Positions 24,051-32,320 of a stretch of DNA of 32,320 nt are shown piece by piece. Origin of the DNA: an uncultured Gimesia sp. GTDB lineage: Bacteria; Planctomycetota; Planctomycetia; Planctomycetales; Planctomycetaceae. The notes below the pieces were generated by a model. That model searched no databases. It had not been told where the DNA came from and saw nothing but the letters and a program-made list of their open reading frames with translations. Numbering within the stretch: position 1 is the first letter of the stretch; each line of letters begins with the position of its first letter. Position numbers and translations under genes: made by a program. The stretch is taken from the NCBI RefSeq assembly GCF_937910335.1, contig NZ_CALEMX010000470.1, positions 1 to 32,320 of the forward strand, in the 5' to 3' direction.

Positions 24051-26105
24051 ATGCCAAATACGGACCAAGACCCACAAAAGCAAAAAAAAGAACGCCCTTC
24101 CTCTCCTGAGAACTCATCCAAAGGTGATCCAAAAGGGCCCAAAAACAATGTCATCTGGTATCTGGTTGTTGGTGGGTTGATCGTGGTGATTACGCTTTCG
24201 ATCTTCTCGAATAATAACAAGGGCGACAAAATCAAGTTTGGTGACTTCGTCAAAGGTCTTGATGATGGAAAATATAATAAGACCAACGTTCATGAACTGA
24301 AATTTGGCAGCGATTATATCACGTTTCAAGATCAGCCTAATCCGGAATCGCCTGAAAAAGGGAAATTACCCGAAACCACCAAGAAATTTTACATCCCAGT
24401 CTGGGGAATCGCCTCTGAAACGCGCGCTCAACTGCAATCCAATCTGGAAACGAAAGATATCATCGTCGATTCCGAAAGCCGACCGTCGGAATGGGAGTCG
24501 CTGATCGCCGTTTTATTCTTCCCGATTGTGCTTTTGATTTTTGTGATTTATCTGTTTCGCCGAATGGGTGGCGCGGGTTCGCCGATGTCATTCGGTCGCA
24601 GCCGAGGGAAAATGTATGCTCAAGAAGATATTGAGGTCACCTTCAATGATGTCGCGGGTATTGATGAAGCCGTCGAAGAGCTGCGAGAAATTGTTGAGTT
24701 TTTGAGAACACCGGCGAAATATCAGGCGCTCGGCGGTCGTATCCCCAAAGGCGTGTTACTGGTGGGTCCACCGGGAACCGGTAAGACCATGCTTGCCAAA
24801 GCGGTCGCTGGCGAAGCAGGCGTTCCGTTTTACGGTCTGTCCGGTTCTGACTTTGTCGAAATGTTTGTAGGAGTAGGTGCGGCCCGCGTGCGGGATATGT
24901 TCCAGCAAGCCGCCCAGAAATCTCCGGCGATTATTTTCATAGACGAACTGGATGCGTTGGGCAAAACGCGCGGTAGTGGAATGCCCGGCGGTCACGATGA
25001 ACGCGAGCAAACACTGAATGCCCTTCTTGTCGAAATGGATGGTTTTGGTTCTGACCAGAGTGTGATCGTGATGGGCGCAACCAACCGTCCGGAAACGCTG
25101 GACCCCGCTCTCATGCGACCGGGTCGTTTTGACCGCCATGTACTCGTGGATCGCCCTGACGTGCGAGGCCGCGAAGCTATTCTTAAGGTACATAGCGCCA
25201 AAATCAAAATGGATGAAACGGTCAATCTGCAGAATATCGCCAAAATCACTCCCGGTTTTGTAGGTGCAGATCTTGCGAATCTCATTAACGAAGCTGCTTT
25301 GCTCGCCGCTCGCAATAACAAAAATGCCGTTACCATGCTTGAATGTGAAGAAGCAGTCGAACGGGTAGTTGCCGGTCTGGAAAAATCAACCAGATTGATT
25401 CATGAAGATGAAAAAAGTCGAGTGGCGTATCACGAATGTGGTCATGCTCTGGTAGCCTGTTCGTTACCCAATGTCGATCCGGTTCACAAAATTTCGATTG
25501 TTCCCCGAGGATTAGGTGCGCTCGGTTATACATTGCAGCGTCCCGAAGAAGAAAAGCAACTGGTAACGCAAAGTGAACTGGAAAGCCGAATTTGCGTGCT
25601 GCTGGGAGGCATTGCCGCCGAAGAAATTATTTTTCAGGAAACCTCCACCGGTGCTCAGAACGATTTACAGCGTGCCACCGATCTGGCCCGCCGCATGATC
25701 ACCGAGTTTGGCATGAGTCCCAAATTAGGTCGTGTGCATTACAGCGAATCTAGAAGATCCCCTTTTCTGGGAGACTCACAAAGTTCAGCCGATGGTGTTC
25801 ACAGTGAAAACACACTGCGAGAGATCGATCTCGAAATCAGGCGGATCATTGATGAATGCTCCAAAACCGCGTATGAAGTTCTGGAAGAACGCCGAGAAGT
25901 ACTGGAACATCTCACTAGAGACCTGCTGGAATGTGAAGTCATGGATATGGAGCAGTTACAGGCCATTCTGAAAGAGCATCAGCGAGGGCCTCAAATCAAA
26001 CCCGGTACGTTTAAAGGCAATACACCGGAAGGAAAAACTGAGGATTCGGAACAGGATGATCCCACAGCCGAGAATGACCAACCATCAGACGGAACGGGAG
26101 CATGA
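24051..26105 (+). CDS. ftsH: FtsH ATP-dependent membrane zinc metalloprotease
   Basis: This 684-residue protein has the canonical order. A charged N-terminus is followed by membrane helix 1 (about 34-52), a periplasmic domain, and membrane helix 2 (about 151-169). The AAA+ domain has Walker A GPPGTGKT at 239-246, Walker B IIFIDE at 294-299 and the second region of homology around [18 protein letters not shown] (345-362). The M41 protease has HECGH at 461-465, with a later Asp in the [11 protein letters not shown] region as probable third ligand. The pore FVGVG motif is at 272-276. FtsH degrades misassembled membrane proteins and short-lived regulators. The first position between the zinc-site Glu and Gly is Cys instead of the usual Ala (HEAGH). 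The C-terminus is acidic and low in complexity. It overlaps the next gene by 4 bp. Confidence 0.97.
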   Translation: MPNTDQDPQKQKKERPSSPENSSKGDPKGPKNNVIWYLVVGGLIVVITLSIFSNNNKGDKIKFGDFVKGLDDGKYNKTNVHELKFGSDYITFQDQPNPESPEKGKLPETTKKFYIPVWGIASETRAQLQSNLETKDIIVDSESRPSEWESLIAVLFFPIVLLIFVIYLFRRMGGAGSPMSFGRSRGKMYAQEDIEVTFNDVAGIDEAVEELREIVEFLRTPAKYQALGGRIPKGVLLVGPPGTGKTMLAKAVAGEAGVPFYGLSGSDFVEMFVGVGAARVRDMFQQAAQKSPAIIFIDELDALGKTRGSGMPGGHDEREQTLNALLVEMDGFGSDQSVIVMGATNRPETLDPALMRPGRFDRHVLVDRPDVRGREAILKVHSAKIKMDETVNLQNIAKITPGFVGADLANLINEAALLAARNNKNAVTMLECEEAVERVVAGLEKSTRLIHEDEKSRVAYHECGHALVACSLPNVDPVHKISIVPRGLGALGYTLQRPEEEKQLVTQSELESRICVLLGGIAAEEIIFQETSTGAQNDLQRATDLARRMITEFGMSPKLGRVHYSESRRSPFLGDSQSSADGVHSENTLREIDLEIRRIIDECSKTAYEVLEERREVLEHLTRDLLECEVMDMEQLQAILKEHQRGPQIKPGTFKGNTPEGKTEDSEQDDPTAENDQPSDGTGA

Positions 26106-26692
26106 GTGAGCTGAAGAGCATCTGCGTCTTTTGTGGTTCGAAATCAGGAAATGATGAGCAGTATCAGCGGTCCGCAATTGAATTGGGTCGTTTGATGGCA
26201 CAACGAAACATATCGCTTGTATATGGTGGTGGTAGCGTCGGTTTAATGGGTATCATTGCCGATGCCGTACTTGAATCGGGAGGCCGGGTGGTTGGTGTCA
26301 TTCCCCGCCAATTGGCAACTAAAGAACTGCTTCATCCCGGCGCTACAGAAATGCATGTTGTGGAAGACATGCATTCGCGCAAGGCGAAAATGTCGGAATG
26401 TTCGGATGCCTTCATCGCGATGCCCGGCGGCTATGGTACTTTGGAAGAATTGTTTGAGGTCGTCTCCTGGGTTCAACTGGGCATTTATTCCAAACCGGTT
26501 GGCCTGTTGAATACGTCTGGATTTTACGACCCTTTATTGAACATGGTCGAACATTGCATTGAAACGGAATTTATCAAACCGAAGTATCGGGATTTGATCA
26601 TCGCTGATGAAAGCCCGTCTGCGTTGATTGATCATCTACAAAGGCATGAACTGCCTGTGATTGAAAAAATCCTGGACCTCGAAGAGATTTAA
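26102..26692 (+). CDS. LOG-family nucleoside 5'-monophosphate phosphoribohydrolase (TIGR00730)
   Basis: This 196-residue protein is full length for the family. The nucleotide-binding GGGSVGLMG is at 42-50, the conserved Arg-Lys pair is in MHSRKAKM (90-97), and the signature PGGYGTLEE is at 108-116. LOG proteins cleave cytokinin riboside or other nucleoside 5'-monophosphates to base and ribose 5-phosphate; many bacterial members were once mislabelled lysine decarboxylases. The true bacterial substrate here is unknown. The start overlaps the ftsH stop (ATGA), with GGGAGC before it, so translation is likely coupled to ftsH. It converges with acpS, leaving only 32 bases between stops and no obvious terminator. 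Confidence 0.94.
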   Translation: MSELKSICVFCGSKSGNDEQYQRSAIELGRLMAQRNISLVYGGGSVGLMGIIADAVLESGGRVVGVIPRQLATKELLHPGATEMHVVEDMHSRKAKMSECSDAFIAMPGGYGTLEELFEVVSWVQLGIYSKPVGLLNTSGFYDPLLNMVEHCIETEFIKPKYRDLIIADESPSALIDHLQRHELPVIEKILDLEEI

Positions 26693-26724
26693 ACGTCAAC
26701 GAATATTGATCTCTGCTGAAAAAG

Positions 26725-27117
26725 CTAATTCGCAGTTCCCATTGCAATTGCTGTTGCGGTCGCAAATTCGCGGCTGTGTGAAATCGTAATGAGAATTTCT
26801 GTAATTCCCAATTCCCCCGCCTGACGTTCGACGCCACCTGAAATCACAATCGTTGGTTTTCCGCTCGCTAAATTGATGACTTCAATTTCTTTCCAACCAA
26901 TCCCTTTGATGAAACCGGTGCCTAACGCCTTCATCACAGCTTCTTTCGCTGCCCAGCGTCCTGCATAATGCTGCTCTTTATTTTTCTTGGTGCCGCAATA
27001 TTTATTTTCATTTTCAGTAAATACGCGATCAAGGAACGTTTCTCCATGCCGCTCGATCATTTGACCGATTCGTTCAATCTCGACAATATCTGTACCCAAT
27101 CCGACAATCACTGGCAT
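26725..27117 (-). CDS. acpS: Holo-[acyl-carrier-protein] synthase
   Basis: This 130-residue AcpS transfers 4'-phosphopantetheine from CoA to acyl carrier protein, activating fatty-acid synthesis. The N-terminal GLGTDIVEIERI places the metal ligand Asp at 10. GRWAAKEAVMKALGTG gives Lys58-Glu59, matching the second metal ligand and catalytic region. A C-terminal ISHSREFATATAIA motif is typical. Length is normal for the family. CAGGG lies about 7 bases upstream of the ATG. It is divergent from the redoxin-fusion gene. A short palindrome with a candidate -10 sits just upstream. Confidence 0.96.
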   Translation of the reverse strand: MPVIVGLGTDIVEIERIGQMIERHGETFLDRVFTENENKYCGTKKNKEQHYAGRWAAKEAVMKALGTGFIKGIGWKEIEVINLASGKPTIVISGGVERQAGELGITEILITISHSREFATATAIAMGTAN

Positions 27118-27136
27118 TTACCCTGTTTCTGGTCGC

Positions 27137-27149
27137 ATGTATAATACAT
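27137..27149. promoter_or_regulatory. Palindrome containing a -10-like sequence in both directions upstream of acpS
   Basis: ATGTATAATACAT is palindromic about a central A. It holds TATAAT on the plus strand and TATTAT on the minus strand. The minus-strand reading would put an acpS transcript start about 15 bases before its ATG. Good -35 hexamers are not evident. A second inverted pair, TTCAAAT/ATTTGAA, lies at 27154-27160 and 27172-27178. Confidence 0.35.
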
Positions 27150-27286
27150 TAAATTCAAATCTTTCACTGATATTTGAAACAAAATCAAATTCAGCAGGGT
27201 ACTCACCCTATAGAATGTAAATATTATTTTCGCATCTCATTAGCGCCCCTCATTAAAGTAGAGTTGAAAGGTGAGTTCAAGGTCGA

Positions 27287-29272
27287 ATGCAACGCTTCTG
27301 TTACCTAATCCCGGGATTCCTGTCCGTTTGCCTGTGCGCATTTCCTCTTTTCGCAGAATCTACTAATTCCCTGATCGGGAAAAAAGTAGAGAACTTCAGC
27401 CTCAAAGATTTTCGAGGCAAAACTGTTTCACTGAATGATCAGACAGTGCAGAAGTTCACAGTGATTGCCTTTTTAGGAACAGAATGCCCGCTGGCAAAAT
27501 TGTATGGCGGGCGTTTACAAGAACTTTCGCTGGAATTTGCTGATCAGGGTGTCTCGTTTTACGCCATCATGTCCAACCAACAGGATTCACTTACTGAAAT
27601 CGCCGCTTATGCGAGGAAGCATGAGATCACGTTTCCGGTACTCAAAGACGCCGGCAACCATGTCGCAGATCAATTCGGTGCCAAGCGGACTCCTGAAATT
27701 TTTCTACTCGATGCAAAACGAACCATTCGCTATCACGGACGTGTGGACGACCAGTATGGCGTTGGTTATCTCAGAGATGAACCCAAGCGGGAAGACCTGA
27801 AGATCGCGCTCACAGAACTTATTGCAAACAAACCGGTCAGTGTTGTTTCGACTGATCCGGTTGGGTGTTTTATTGGTCGCATGCGTGAGCCTGACTCCAA
27901 AAGTTCCGTCACCTATTCCAATCAGATATCTCGCATCTTTCAGAAGCACTGCGTTGATTGCCACCGCGATGGAGAAATTGCCCCCTTTCAATTGACCGAA
28001 TATCAGGAGGTCGCTGGCTGGGCGGAAACGATTGCCGAAGTGGTTCGTGACCAAAGAATGCCTCCCTGGCATGCGGATCCGGCGTACGGGAAATTTTCCA
28101 ATGATTGCAGCTTGAGTCAAGCAGAAAAAGAACTGATCTACCAATGGGTGGAACATGGGGCACCAGAAGGTAATCCGAAAGATCTGCCTGAACCGAAAAC
28201 TTTTATTGCCGGTTGGAAACTGCCTCAAAAACCAGATGCTGTATTTTATATGCGTGACAAACCTTTCCAGGTGCCTGCACAAGCCGGGAAACGGGGTGTC
28301 AAATATCAGTATTTCACCGTTGATCCTGGTTTTAAAGAAGACAAATGGTTGACCGGCGCTGAAGCGCTGCCTGGTAACCGGGCCGTCGTGCATCATATCC
28401 TGGTTTTTGCCCGCCCCCCCTCGGGAAAACGAGTGCGTGCCTTCGGGGAGGGAGATCAGTTTCTAGTCGGCTATGTTCCCGGTTCCCGAGAAGTCATGCT
28501 GCCGAAAGGCATGGCCAAAAAAGTTCCCGCGGGATCCAAGCTGGTATTTCAGATGCACTATACCCCGATCGGCAGCGAACAACTGGATCGTAGTAAAGTC
28601 GGTCTGGTTTTTACTGATGAATCAAAAGTCACCCATCAGGTTGTGACCGCGCAGGTCATCAATCAGGATTTTGTCCGGCGTCGCATTTCCATCGACGCGA
28701 ACGACGACAATTTCCAAATTGAAGGTACTTCTCCTCCGAATGACCGTAATGCACTTCTATTGAGTTTTATGCCTCATATGCATCTGCGTGGAAAATCGTT
28801 TCGCTATGAATTGAGAAAAACTCCTGCCGAGCCGGGAGAAGTTTTGCTCGATGTCCCTGCCTTCGATTTCAACTGGCAAACTGCTTACCAAATTGAGAAA
28901 CCAATTCCCCTTGAGACAGGTGACTACATTCACTGTGTCGCGCACTTTAATAATTCGGATAGTAATCTCTCGAACCCGAACCCGAATAAGTCGGTTTCCT
29001 GGGGCGATCAAACCTGGAATGAAATGATGATTGGTTATTTCAACGTTGCAATTCCGAAAAAAGAAGCAGCAGCCGAAAACGAATTCAAGACCATTGCGTT
29101 CCGACTTATACGAAGGCGCGATAAAAATTCCAACGGTAAACTGGAACAGGATGAGGTCCCGCTTCGCGAACTCCCATTTTTCTTTCAGGCAGACAAAGAT
29201 AAAAACGCCATCGTCACCGTTGAAGAACTGGCCGCTTTAATCGAAAAAAATCAAAGCCGGAAAAAAGAATAA
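27287..29272 (+). CDS. Exported redoxin / haem c / copper-monooxygenase-like / EF-hand fusion
   Basis: This 661-residue protein has a signal peptide at about 1-24. A thioredoxin-fold redoxin domain follows (about 29-170), with a single active-site-type Cys67 in FLGTECPLAKLYG, no CxxC and the cis-Pro region RTPEIFLLD. A haem-binding CVDCH is at 222-226. Next comes a region resembling type II copper, ascorbate-dependent monooxygenases, with His clusters in VVHHILVFARP, FQMHYTPIG and MPHMHLRGKSFRYEL. Near the C-terminus are two EF-hand loops, DKNSNGKLEQDEV and DKDKNAIVTVEEL. The combination suggests a periplasmic redox enzyme; the substrate is unknown. AAGG precedes the ATG by 4 bases. It stands alone, divergent from acpS, with a weak GC hairpin after the stop. 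Confidence 0.88.
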   Translation: MQRFCYLIPGFLSVCLCAFPLFAESTNSLIGKKVENFSLKDFRGKTVSLNDQTVQKFTVIAFLGTECPLAKLYGGRLQELSLEFADQGVSFYAIMSNQQDSLTEIAAYARKHEITFPVLKDAGNHVADQFGAKRTPEIFLLDAKRTIRYHGRVDDQYGVGYLRDEPKREDLKIALTELIANKPVSVVSTDPVGCFIGRMREPDSKSSVTYSNQISRIFQKHCVDCHRDGEIAPFQLTEYQEVAGWAETIAEVVRDQRMPPWHADPAYGKFSNDCSLSQAEKELIYQWVEHGAPEGNPKDLPEPKTFIAGWKLPQKPDAVFYMRDKPFQVPAQAGKRGVKYQYFTVDPGFKEDKWLTGAEALPGNRAVVHHILVFARPPSGKRVRAFGEGDQFLVGYVPGSREVMLPKGMAKKVPAGSKLVFQMHYTPIGSEQLDRSKVGLVFTDESKVTHQVVTAQVINQDFVRRRISIDANDDNFQIEGTSPPNDRNALLLSFMPHMHLRGKSFRYELRKTPAEPGEVLLDVPAFDFNWQTAYQIEKPIPLETGDYIHCVAHFNNSDSNLSNPNPNKSVSWGDQTWNEMMIGYFNVAIPKKEAAAENEFKTIAFRLIRRRDKNSNGKLEQDEVPLRELPFFFQADKDKNAIVTVEELAALIEKNQSRKKE

Positions 29273-29274
29273 AC

Positions 29275-29293
29275 GCCCCTCTCGGATGGGGGC
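29275..29293 (+). terminator. Weak terminator-like hairpin after the redoxin fusion gene
   Basis: GCCCC (29275-29279) pairs with GGGGC (29289-29293) around a 9-base loop, starting 2 bases after the stop codon. No U-tract follows. GCCCCC near 29316 could pair with the same G-run, giving an alternative fold. Confidence 0.3.
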
Positions 29294-29526
29294 ATCAAAA
29301 TCTCACTCACGCCCCCTCTTCCGTTGCTGATTTTCCCGTTGTGGAATTCCGTTGGTTCGCCTGGACCAGCTGATTAGCACTTTACGTCTGAATTAAGCAA
29401 AACATGTGGATAAATTTCCAGTTTTAAATTGCTCAGAGATGTGAATACATATAGTATCAAGGTTCATACATACTAGACGGCTCTCGTACTGTTTACTGAA
29501 ACAAAGCCCCGAGACTGCTTTCGTTC

Positions 29527-29562
29527 ACTGGAACATTTACTGGCACATTAACTGTCACATGT
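29527..29562 (+). repeat. Three-copy 12-bp tandem repeat just upstream of the WD40 gene
   Basis: ACTGGAACATTT, ACTGGCACATTA and ACTGTCACATGT follow each other without gaps (29527-29538, 29539-29550, 29551-29562). They end 12 bases before the ATG of the WD40 gene, where no ribosome-binding sequence is visible. The repeat therefore occupies the leader or core promoter position. It may be a regulator site or a translation element. Confidence 0.6.
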
Positions 29563-29574
29563 ACAGAATACGTA

Positions 29575-31956
29575 ATGACAAACTTTGATCCTTATCAACG
29601 CTGGCTTGGAATACCTCTAGAAGACCAACCGCCTCATCTCTATCAGCTGCTTGGGATAGAATTGTTTGAAGATGACCCCGAAATCATCAATGCCGCTGCC
29701 GAGAATTCCATCGCGTTCATTCAACAAAATGCATTTGGAGTGGAATTACAACAATCGCAACGCGTTCTGAAGGAACTTGCTGCTGCGAGTAAATACCTGC
29801 TGGCTCCAGAAAACAAAGCCAACTATGACAGAAAACTTAAAATCAAAATGGGGTTATTGCGTCCTGAATCCACTTCAGTGAAACAGAGTCAGAGCAAGAC
29901 TGATCATCGCACGTCGGTTCAGTCAAACGACAACCGGGTACCCATTCCGGAACAAAGTGACCAAAAGAAACTCAACCTGCTCGGACTTGAGATCAGTTAT
30001 CTGATGGCAGGCGTGAGTGCTGTTGTTTTCTTATCTCTCATCATCACATTCAGTATTTTCTTAATGGGTGGAGATGCTGAAGCCGAATCGCCGGTTCAAA
30101 CGGCTGTGAAAAAGCTGCCAGCTGAATCGGACAAACCGGCGTCTGAGGCAGCAGGGCAAATTAACATTCATCCTGATATTAAGAAGAATCCCGCTTCGAA
30201 AAAGCCAGTGGCAGCGCTCCCCAAACCCGCTGCTCCCGTTCCATTACCTGCTGAAGAGTTTACCGGGCAGTTCATAGTACGAGCCGATTCCGTAAACAAA
30301 AAATTGGGTAAACAACTGCAAGATGTCATTGTAGATGTAATTTATCAACCGGGTCGTAAAAAAAGTGAACGAGTTGTACTGGGAACCATTAAAACAGATG
30401 CAAAAGGCCAAGCACAATTACCGGTCAAACTGACTCCTCAAGAGCAGACAGGACGGTTTCTGGTCAAATTGAGCAGAGAGAATGAAACCTGGGAACGAAA
30501 ACTGAATAACTTTCCCAACGAACTGACACAAACTCTCACCATCCCAGTCGTTACCAAACCGGAATATCTTAATCCGTCTTGGATTGAACAGCGTCTGGAA
30601 CAAGTTAATATCGACAAATTACTTGAGGAATATCGGGACATAGATGACCCGTTCGTTCAATCCATTCGCGCTGCATTGGATCTGTCACAACATATTCTAC
30701 GCGATCATCCGGAGGCATTGCGTGAGCAATTACAGGCGCGGCTACTGAATCGACTGGAACCCGAGCTTACTGCGTTTCAGATTTTTTCAGATCAGCGTAT
30801 TCATCTCCGTTCTGAATGGCCGACCATCAATCAAGTAGGAGGATCATTACTTCGAACGATTGGAATTCATTCAGGAGGTGTCAATTGCCTGGCGATCACA
30901 CCAGATGGAAAATATGCTGTTTCAGGAGGGGATGACAGGTTGATCAAAGTCTGGGACCTTTCCAGCCAGACATTGGCATCAACTTTCAAAGGTCATAAGC
31001 GTGAAGTTTATTGTTTATCGCTTACCCCAGATGGAAAACAGATAATTTCGGGATCTAACGATCGGACAATAAAAGTCTGGGATTTCAAAAGTGGCAAACT
31101 GCTTCAAACCCTTAAAGGGCATACTAGTTCTGTGTTACAGCTTGATGTGTCGCCCGATGGAAAAATTGCTGTTTCTACATCTCACGATAAACAGTTGAAA
31201 TTTTGGGATCTCACCACCGGAAAAATGATCCGCTCGATCCCTGCAAAAAAATTCGGATTTGGATCCATCACCATTCCTTCGAATGGGAATCAGGTCTTTA
31301 CAGGAGTAGGGACCAGCTTAGTTTCTTATAATTTAGAGACGGGTAGAAAGTCAGGAACGATCAAAAGTGAGACCTATGAATTCCAGAAGATCACGACGAC
31401 TCCCGATGGGAAATACGCCATCACAGGTAAGAATCCACCAAGAGTCTGGGATCTCTCCAGTGGTAAAGTAATCCGTACTTTAGAAAATCATCCTGGAAAC
31501 ATATCATGCATGACCGTTTCTCCAGATGGAAATCAAGTCATTGCCGGTACTAATGAACGAGAAGTGGTGATCTGGGACTTTTCCAGTGGTAATTTAGCCC
31601 ATATATTCAATGGCCATCTGGATAGGGTCACGAGCCTCTCAGTGTCACCTGATGGAAATCATCTCATTTCAGGATCGAATGACACCACTCTTAAGCTGTG
31701 GAACCTGCGAGGCAGCAATCAGAGTTCTTTGACAGAAAAGCATGGTCGGGAAGTGAAATCGGTGATCATTTCAAGAGATGGAACACAGGCAGTTTCAGGG
31801 GCCGACACCGAACTGAAGATCTGGGATCTCGCTGAAAATAAGTTGTCGCGAGAAATTAAGAATAAATATTCACTCGAATGGCTTTCCTATTTACCCGATG
31901 AGAAATTTGCAATCTCTTGTCTGCTTTTCTCGTTGTGGAACATCACAATCGATTGA
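29575..31956 (+). CDS. WD40-repeat single-pass membrane protein with J-like N-terminal module
   Basis: This 793-residue protein has three parts. The N-terminal module (about 5-90, DPYQRWLGIPLEDQPPHLYQ ... LLAPENKANYDRKLK) is the short planctomycete module also found in front of kinases and other membrane proteins; its end resembles the last helix of a J domain. One membrane helix lies at about 141-164, followed by an Ala/Pro/Lys-rich stalk and a beta-rich segment (about 225-325). From about 424 there are some nine WD40 repeats (motifs VNCLAITPDGKYAVSGG, then KVWDL, KFWDL, KLWNL), of which the fourth is degenerate and the last lacks a full GH-dipeptide start. It is probably a scaffold facing the periplasm. 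The partner is unknown. No ribosome site is seen upstream of the ATG. Confidence 0.9.
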   Translation: MTNFDPYQRWLGIPLEDQPPHLYQLLGIELFEDDPEIINAAAENSIAFIQQNAFGVELQQSQRVLKELAAASKYLLAPENKANYDRKLKIKMGLLRPESTSVKQSQSKTDHRTSVQSNDNRVPIPEQSDQKKLNLLGLEISYLMAGVSAVVFLSLIITFSIFLMGGDAEAESPVQTAVKKLPAESDKPASEAAGQINIHPDIKKNPASKKPVAALPKPAAPVPLPAEEFTGQFIVRADSVNKKLGKQLQDVIVDVIYQPGRKKSERVVLGTIKTDAKGQAQLPVKLTPQEQTGRFLVKLSRENETWERKLNNFPNELTQTLTIPVVTKPEYLNPSWIEQRLEQVNIDKLLEEYRDIDDPFVQSIRAALDLSQHILRDHPEALREQLQARLLNRLEPELTAFQIFSDQRIHLRSEWPTINQVGGSLLRTIGIHSGGVNCLAITPDGKYAVSGGDDRLIKVWDLSSQTLASTFKGHKREVYCLSLTPDGKQIISGSNDRTIKVWDFKSGKLLQTLKGHTSSVLQLDVSPDGKIAVSTSHDKQLKFWDLTTGKMIRSIPAKKFGFGSITIPSNGNQVFTGVGTSLVSYNLETGRKSGTIKSETYEFQKITTTPDGKYAITGKNPPRVWDLSSGKVIRTLENHPGNISCMTVSPDGNQVIAGTNEREVVIWDFSSGNLAHIFNGHLDRVTSLSVSPDGNHLISGSNDTTLKLWNLRGSNQSSLTEKHGREVKSVIISRDGTQAVSGADTELKIWDLAENKLSREIKNKYSLEWLSYLPDEKFAISCLLFSLWNITID

Positions 31957-31957
31957 A

Positions 31958-32320
31958 TTGAAGCATCTGGTGTTTAATCCCAGTCACATGGAGGATGACT
32001 GGAAACCGCTTTATCCTGGCAAAACATTCGGTGCCACCTCGGTCTTGACCGCTGCGATGGTGCGGCACCTGTATGAGCCTGGTTCCTATCCCTTTTTTAT
32101 CGCAGCCTCACGCGCCTTAAGTGCCATTCGTGAAAATCATGCCCTTGGTGCCGGGGCTTATGATCCCAAAAACAGCGGCCATCCTTTCAACGGTTTTGAT
32201 ACAGACGCTGCGCATCCTGCAATAAAAGCGACTCTGCATTCGGAAGAGAACTCGAAATTTGTTTTAGCGGAAAATGATTATGCAGCGGTGTTGGTTGATC
32301 CGCAGCGATATGGCTTGAAT
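31958..32320 (+). CDS. Open frame running off the window, start not evident (partial or truncated gene)
   Basis: From the end of the WD40 gene, in a different frame, 121 codons stay open to the window edge and look strongly coding. Examples are GKTFGATSVLTAAMVRHLYE, SYPFFIAASRALSAIREN and ENDYAAVLVDPQRYGLN. There is no ATG with a ribosome site. Candidate starts are TTG 31958, GTG 31970 and ATG 31988, all poor. The peptide begins as if in the middle of a domain and has no signal sequence. Either the gene begins at a weak start just after the WD40 stop, or its 5' part is missing and this is a remnant. I do not recognise the family. Confidence 0.5.
   Translation, partial: MKHLVFNPSHMEDDWKPLYPGKTFGATSVLTAAMVRHLYEPGSYPFFIAASRALSAIRENHALGAGAYDPKNSGHPFNGFDTDAAHPAIKATLHSEENSKFVLAENDYAAVLVDPQRYGLN

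Larger units (their letters stand above)
29273..29574 (+). other. 302-bp intergenic region upstream of the WD40 gene
   Basis: It contains the weak hairpin after the redoxin fusion gene at its left end and a three-copy 12-bp repeat at its right end (29527-29562). Between them I see AT-rich sequence with no coding frame, RNA gene or confident promoter. Confidence 0.5.

Overview
The window looks like ordinary chromosome of a planctomycete, probably close to Gimesia/Planctomyces. The main markers are a secreted cytochrome-c/DUF1549/DUF1553 giant next to a Tat-type DUF1501 protein, a WD40 protein with the short planctomycete 'WLGIP...YRLLGI'-type N-terminal module, a redoxin/haem/copper-monooxygenase-like fusion, and flagellar regulatory genes. 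Base composition looks intermediate (upper 40s % GC by eye, not computed). I saw no rRNA, tRNA, CRISPR array, transposase, integrase or phage gene.

Layout. Positions 1-655 hold the tail of a plus-strand gene and a small secreted-protein gene interrupted by an in-frame TAA. At 832-3098 a MoxR ATPase and a DUF58 protein overlap by 4 bp. A clear terminator (3284-3316) separates them from a flagellar block read leftwards: flhA, flhF, flhG, a 73-codon membrane ORF, then a FliA/WhiG-type sigma factor. Between flhG and the 73-codon ORF is a structured 385-bp spacer with a GA microsatellite bounded by inverted repeats.

Positions 9700-14270 carry the DUF1501 + cytochrome-c/DUF1553 pair. Positions 14514-17763 are a tight leftward cluster: a prepilin-peptidase-like membrane protein that seems to lack its second catalytic aspartate, an SAM methyltransferase, and a membrane-anchored beta-rich protein. 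After a 658-bp gene-poor stretch comes an isolated plus-strand gene for a 501-aa exported protein of unknown function.

Positions 19945-23657 are a leftward envelope/isoprenoid group (dxr, an enlarged multi-PDZ RseP-type site-2 protease, a small membrane protein). It diverges from ftsH and a LOG-family gene, which overlap by 4 bp. acpS is convergent with these and divergent from the redoxin/monooxygenase-like fusion. The right end has a WD40 membrane protein followed by an open frame that lacks a convincing start and runs off the window.

How the genes work together: flhA/flhF/flhG/sigma form a flagellar export, placement and late-gene transcription unit. dxr, rseP, ftsH and acpS are core envelope, quality-control and lipid functions. 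The DUF1501/DUF1553 pair and the redoxin fusion are envelope redox or degradation proteins of the kind expanded in this phylum. I found no convincing new multi-gene system. The best leads are the apparent prepilin pseudo-peptidase, the interrupted small gene, the structured flhG-73aa spacer, and the headless frame at the right end.
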